This document shows positions 22,458 to 24,935 of a stretch of 24,935 nt of DNA, piece after piece. Both the position numbers and the translations under genes were made by a program. Origin of the DNA: Balamuthia mandrillaris (Eukaryota > Discosea > Longamoebia > Balamuthiidae); the NCBI GenBank assembly GCA_031835245.1, contig JAVKOQ010000600.1, positions 1 to 24,935 of the forward strand. Reading direction: 5' to 3'. Each line of letters begins with the position of its first letter. Positions within the stretch are counted from its first letter, which is position 1. Below the pieces are notes generated by a model. The model was given only the letters and a program-made list of their open reading frames with translations, ran no database searches and was not told the origin of the DNA.

Positions 22458-22916
22458 CTTGCATTTGTTTGTAAGACTAAACGGGACGCAGAGAATAGAG
22501 GGCTGGGAAAAGCTTATGCCGTACTCTCTGTGAACAAAGACACGAATGGGAAGATTTTCGTATCAAGCATGGAGGGCAAAGACTACCCTTTCCTTGCCAC
22601 TCAATTCCACCCAGAACGGAATGCTTAGTACGTCTTGCGGCCTCTCCTACTTGTCTCTTCTCCTCCTCCAAAAAGAAAATAAAGCTAACTTACCAAGAGC
22701 AGCGAATGGGATGTAAATGAACTGATGGACCACACAGCAGAGGGCATTACAGCAATGCAATGGTTGGCTCGTGTGTTCGTGGAGGAGGCAAGACAGAACA
22801 ACCACCGCTCCCGCTCTGTTGCTGAAGAGAGCAAACAACTCATCTACAACGTGCCTGTCGTGTATACTGCCGATGTAAATCCTTCCTATGAGCAAACTTA
22901 CTTCTGGTCCGTGTAG
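21580..22916 (+). CDS. GGH: Gamma-glutamyl hydrolase (folate hydrolase)
   Basis: Exons 21580-21830, 21925-22060, 22126-22384, 22492-22627 and 22703-22916 give 331 aa, near the usual 310-350. The enzyme removes gamma-glutamates from folylpolyglutamates and is usually lysosomal, vacuolar or secreted. Residues about 13-40 are a hydrophobic signal sequence ending near GGCCGAANS. The mature enzyme starts [10 protein letters not shown] and has [33 protein letters not shown], the nucleophile elbow WGTCQGFE (C143) and the catalytic His in FHPE (H255), followed by [10 protein letters not shown] and [14 protein letters not shown] at the C-terminus. Both catalytic residues are present, so it is probably active. 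Two ATGs are adjacent at 21580 and 21583; either may start. Exon 4 uses CAG at 22489-22491; the earlier TAAG would bring in a stop codon. Intron 3 holds a CT tract. It converges with the next gene. Confidence 0.96.
22399..22460 (+). repeat. CT-rich tract in GGH intron 3
   Basis: A nearly pure pyrimidine tract, including about twelve consecutive CT units (about 22429-22453), lies within intron 22385-22491 on the sense strand. Confidence 0.88.
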
Positions 22917-22979
22917 TGTTTTTTTGTTTAAATGTTTATTCTTCCATAAAGTTGTGAAAGAAGGAAGGAAGAAGCAATC
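22917..22979. other. 63-bp convergent 3' region shared by GGH and the TPR gene
   Basis: The stop codons of GGH (plus) and the TPR gene (minus) are only 63 bp apart. AATAAA on the minus strand (plus coordinates 22935-22940) is the likely poly(A) signal of the TPR gene. The plus strand has only the variant CATAAAG at about 22945. The two 3' UTRs very probably overlap. Confidence 0.6.
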
Positions 22980-24419
22980 TTACTTGCTCTCTTCCTTTTG
23001 TTTCTTTTTCTTCTTGTGATCTGTTTTGCTTTGACCGTCGTCTTCATCGCTTTTCGTTTTCGTTGTGTCTTTCTTTCTCTTCTGCTCCGATGATTCTCCT
23101 TTTTCTTTTTGTTCTTGTTGTTGCATGGCGGCTTGTCGCTGCTTGGCCAAGAGACCTTCTTGAATGGAGGAGTTCATTTGTTTCTGTATTTTGGGGTTGG
23201 ATGGGTCCAGCTGCAATGCCATCGCGCAGGTGCTTGCCGCCTCATCGAACCTCTGCAGATAATGCAAACTCTCTGCTCTTCTGATGTATCCCTGATTTTT
23301 TTGTTTGTTTGTTCGCAAAAGGCTTCAAAGAACCAGGAGAAGAGAAGCGAGAAAAAGAGATGGAGAGAGAGAGAGAGAGAAAAGACTGAAGAGGAAACAA
23401 AAGCAGAGAGAGAGAGAGAGAGAGAGAAGACAGAAGAGAAGCAGAGAGGAGATGAGCGAGAGGAGAAAGAAGAGATAAGGCAGAGAAAAAAAGAGCGTAC
23501 TTTGGGCCAATCGGGACGGAGACGAATGGTTTGATCAGCATCGTTGAGGGCTTTGACGCCGTCGCCTACTCGCAGGTAGGCATCAGCCCGGTTGGCAGTG
23601 AACACGCTCTCCGTTGGATCCAAGGAGATGGCCTTGTCGAACCACTGCAGCGCGTGCTCCAACTTGTTCTTGGCCACCGCTTCCTCTCCCTTCTCGTTGG
23701 CGTCCTGCGCCTGCACTTTGGTTTGAAGCTGCTGGAGGCTGGCTTTCATGGCCTCGTTCTCTGGATCCAGTTCCAGACCTTTGGTGTAGGCCTGCAACGC
23801 GTGGTCATACTTTTTCAGGAAGAAGCACGCCAACCCTTTGCGGGAATACCCCTTTTTTGTTTGTTGGTTAGAAAAAATTAAGCATTGAGAAACAGCAATA
23901 GAGAAAGAGGGTGAGAGTGTGTGTGAGGAGAGTGAGAAAATGTGGGAGGGGGAGTGGGGAGAGAGAAGAGAGTGAGGGAGAGGCAGGAGAGAAGTCGTAG
24001 AACATGGAAGCAGAGAAGAGGAAGGAAAGGTTCCTAACCCTAGGCCAGGAAGGATTAAGCGCAATGACTTGCTCAGCGTCACGCAGGGCCTCCTCGTAGA
24101 GCCCCAGGTTGGCATAGGCAGCGCTCCTGTTGCTATAGTAGACGTAGTTGGCGGGGTCGAGGGCAGCGCAGACGGTGAACCACCGCACGGCAGCCACGGC
24201 GTTGTTGGCGGCCAGCTCCTCGTTGCCTCTGCCCTTCCACTCGGCGGCCTTGGCCTGCTTGTACTGCGCCCAGTCGGGGCCCTGCGCCTGGTCTAACCGA
24301 GAGATCAGCTCCTGAAGGGAGTGGGCTCCTTCGTCCGGGTGCTCAGCGGAGCCGCCACCACTGACAAAGGCAGCCACGGCTTCTTCCAGCTTGTGCTTCG
24401 ACCCTCCTCCTCCTTCCAT
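22980..24419 (-). CDS. TPR co-chaperone-like protein (STI1/HOP-like), two TPR domains
   Basis: Minus-strand exons 24039-24419, 23501-23851 and 22980-23291 give 347 aa. Two three-helix-pair TPR domains lie at about 54-160 and 178-285, then a Lys/Gln/Glu-rich charged tail. Domain 1 keeps the carboxylate clamp that grips the EEVD tail of Hsp70/Hsp90: K62, N66, N97, R127 (usually Lys) and R131. Domain 2 keeps N214, K244 and R248, but N179 and E183 stand where Lys and Asn are expected, so its clamp is altered. The repeat DPxxxxxxxNRSxAY...GYSRK and the N-P-x-W-P spacing are STI1/HOP-like. The DP domains and third TPR domain of true STI1 are missing, so it is a relative. Both introns end exactly after the WP(R/K) position, at the same place in each TPR domain, which suggests internal duplication. 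The start ATG follows a T/A-rich leader. Confidence 0.92.
23361..23427 (-). repeat. CT tracts (sense strand) in TPR intron 2
   Basis: Two GA tracts on the plus strand (23361-23380 and 23404-23427) are CT on the minus strand, which is the sense strand of this gene. They lie in intron 23292-23500. Confidence 0.9.
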
Positions 24420-24565
24420 TTTTTTTTTTTTTTTGCCCTCTTTGTTTTTTCTTTTCTTTTTTCTTTCTTTTTTTTTTTTTGTCTCGTGGGTGAAATTTCT
24501 TACCTTGTTTGTCAGAAATTTCAATAAAATTTTGAAAGGAGATCAAGATCACTAGATGTGTCGAC
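24420..24565. promoter_or_regulatory. 146-bp bidirectional promoter
   Basis: The start codons of the minus-strand TPR gene (24419) and the plus-strand gene (24566) face away from each other across 146 bp. The region has T-rich runs next to the TPR gene, a perfect 10-bp inverted repeat TGAAATTTCT (24491-24500) / AGAAATTTCA (24514-24523), AATAAAATTTT at about 24523, and GTCGAC at 24560-24565 directly before the plus-strand ATG. Confidence 0.6.
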
Positions 24566-24911
24566 ATGTCTACAAATATCTGGACGAGAAAGAAAAGAAG
24601 GGAGATGGAAGATATTGGTGGGGGATCCTCGTCGAGCGCTCAGCCTCTGGAGGATGTAAAGAATAGTATTGCTCAACTTCTTGTAACGCTGGAGAAAAAT
24701 AGGTTTTTTTTTAAAAAAAAAAATAACGCCTCTTCATCCTTTTTTTTTCGTTCTCTTTATGTCTTGTTGGTTAACTGAGTTTCTTTCACCGTCACACTTC
24801 CTCTTTCGATTGTAATCAAACAGAGAGCTGCAGGAACAGCTAAAAGTGTCAACCGGCGGAAAAACAAAGGAGAGATTACAGGCCATGAAGGAACAGATTA
24901 AAGCCGAAACG
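24566..24911 (+). CDS. Coiled-coil protein, N-terminus (partial), function unknown
   Basis: Exon 1 is 24566-24702 and exon 2 is 24824-24911. They join in frame (AG+A = Arg) to give 75 residues, and the gene continues beyond the window after a donor at 24912. The protein starts MSTNIWTRKKRREMEDIGGG, then a Ser-rich link, then a predicted helix with heptad-like spacing (VKNSIAQLLVTLEKNRELQE) that continues with Lys/Glu/Gln-rich sequence. The start is supported by balanced sequence, splice continuity and position opposite the TPR gene start. I do not recognise the family. Confidence 0.68.
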
Positions 24912-24935
24912 GTTTGTTTTTTTTTTTTTTTTTTT

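Noticed and set aside
22473-22475. TAAG acceptor for GGH exon 4
   Set aside because: Splicing there would read straight into TAA. The CAG at 22489-22491 gives continuous, family-matching sequence.

Overview
Nuclear DNA of a eukaryote, most likely a free-living unicellular protist. The genes are tightly packed, with short introns (about 55-490 nt), GT-AG boundaries, intergenic gaps of 63-1055 bp, and long Ser/Gln/Asn/Pro-rich tracts in the proteins. The gene content (a CRIB/VCA activator of Arp2/3, a DPPW adenine methyltransferase with ZZ fingers, NFX1, MCM5) would fit an amoebozoan. Moderate GC argues against Acanthamoeba. My guess is something like Balamuthia, but this is inference and not proven by the window. 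I saw no tRNA, rRNA, transposon, virus-derived element or CRISPR array.

Layout: (1) 1-147, minus strand: the N-terminal 49 codons of a type II P-type ATPase, running off the left edge. (2) 148-1202: intergenic, with one doubtful small ORF. (3) 1203-5849, plus, 3 exons: NFX1-type zinc-finger protein with R3H domain and a C-terminal RanBP2-type finger. (4) 5850-6291: short promoter with an E2F-like site. (5) 6292-9422, plus, 10 exons: MCM5. (6) 9423-10216: intergenic, repeats. (7) 10217-17004, plus, 11 exons, 1975 aa: MT-A70 (DPPW) N6-adenine methyltransferase followed by four ZZ-like zinc fingers. (8) 17005-18039: intergenic, with a GC-rich foldable island. (9) 18040-21264, plus, 4 exons, 854 aa: an unusual WASP-like protein (zinc motif, CRIB, RGG, coiled coil, poly-Pro, WH2-C-acidic). 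(10) 21580-22916, plus, 5 exons: gamma-glutamyl hydrolase. (11) 22980-24419, minus, 3 exons: two-domain TPR co-chaperone-like protein, convergent with GGH across only 63 bp. (12) 24566 to the right edge, plus: start of a coiled-coil protein, divergent from the TPR gene across a 146-bp shared promoter.

The genes are not an operon or a pathway. They are mostly housekeeping genes: replication licensing, actin nucleation, folate turnover, chaperone, cation pumping. The most unusual are the methyltransferase-ZZ fusion and the WH1-less CRIB/coiled-coil/VCA protein.

Exon models were built by hand from frame continuity, GT-AG sites and remembered family sequences. All six completely contained protein models close in frame. 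Across 32 donor sites, +4 is rarely A (4 of 32) and no GTAAGT or GTGAGT occurs. The commonest form is GTAC followed by variable bases. Long CT tracts lie in introns on the sense strand, and the palindrome GTCGAC recurs in most intergenic gaps.
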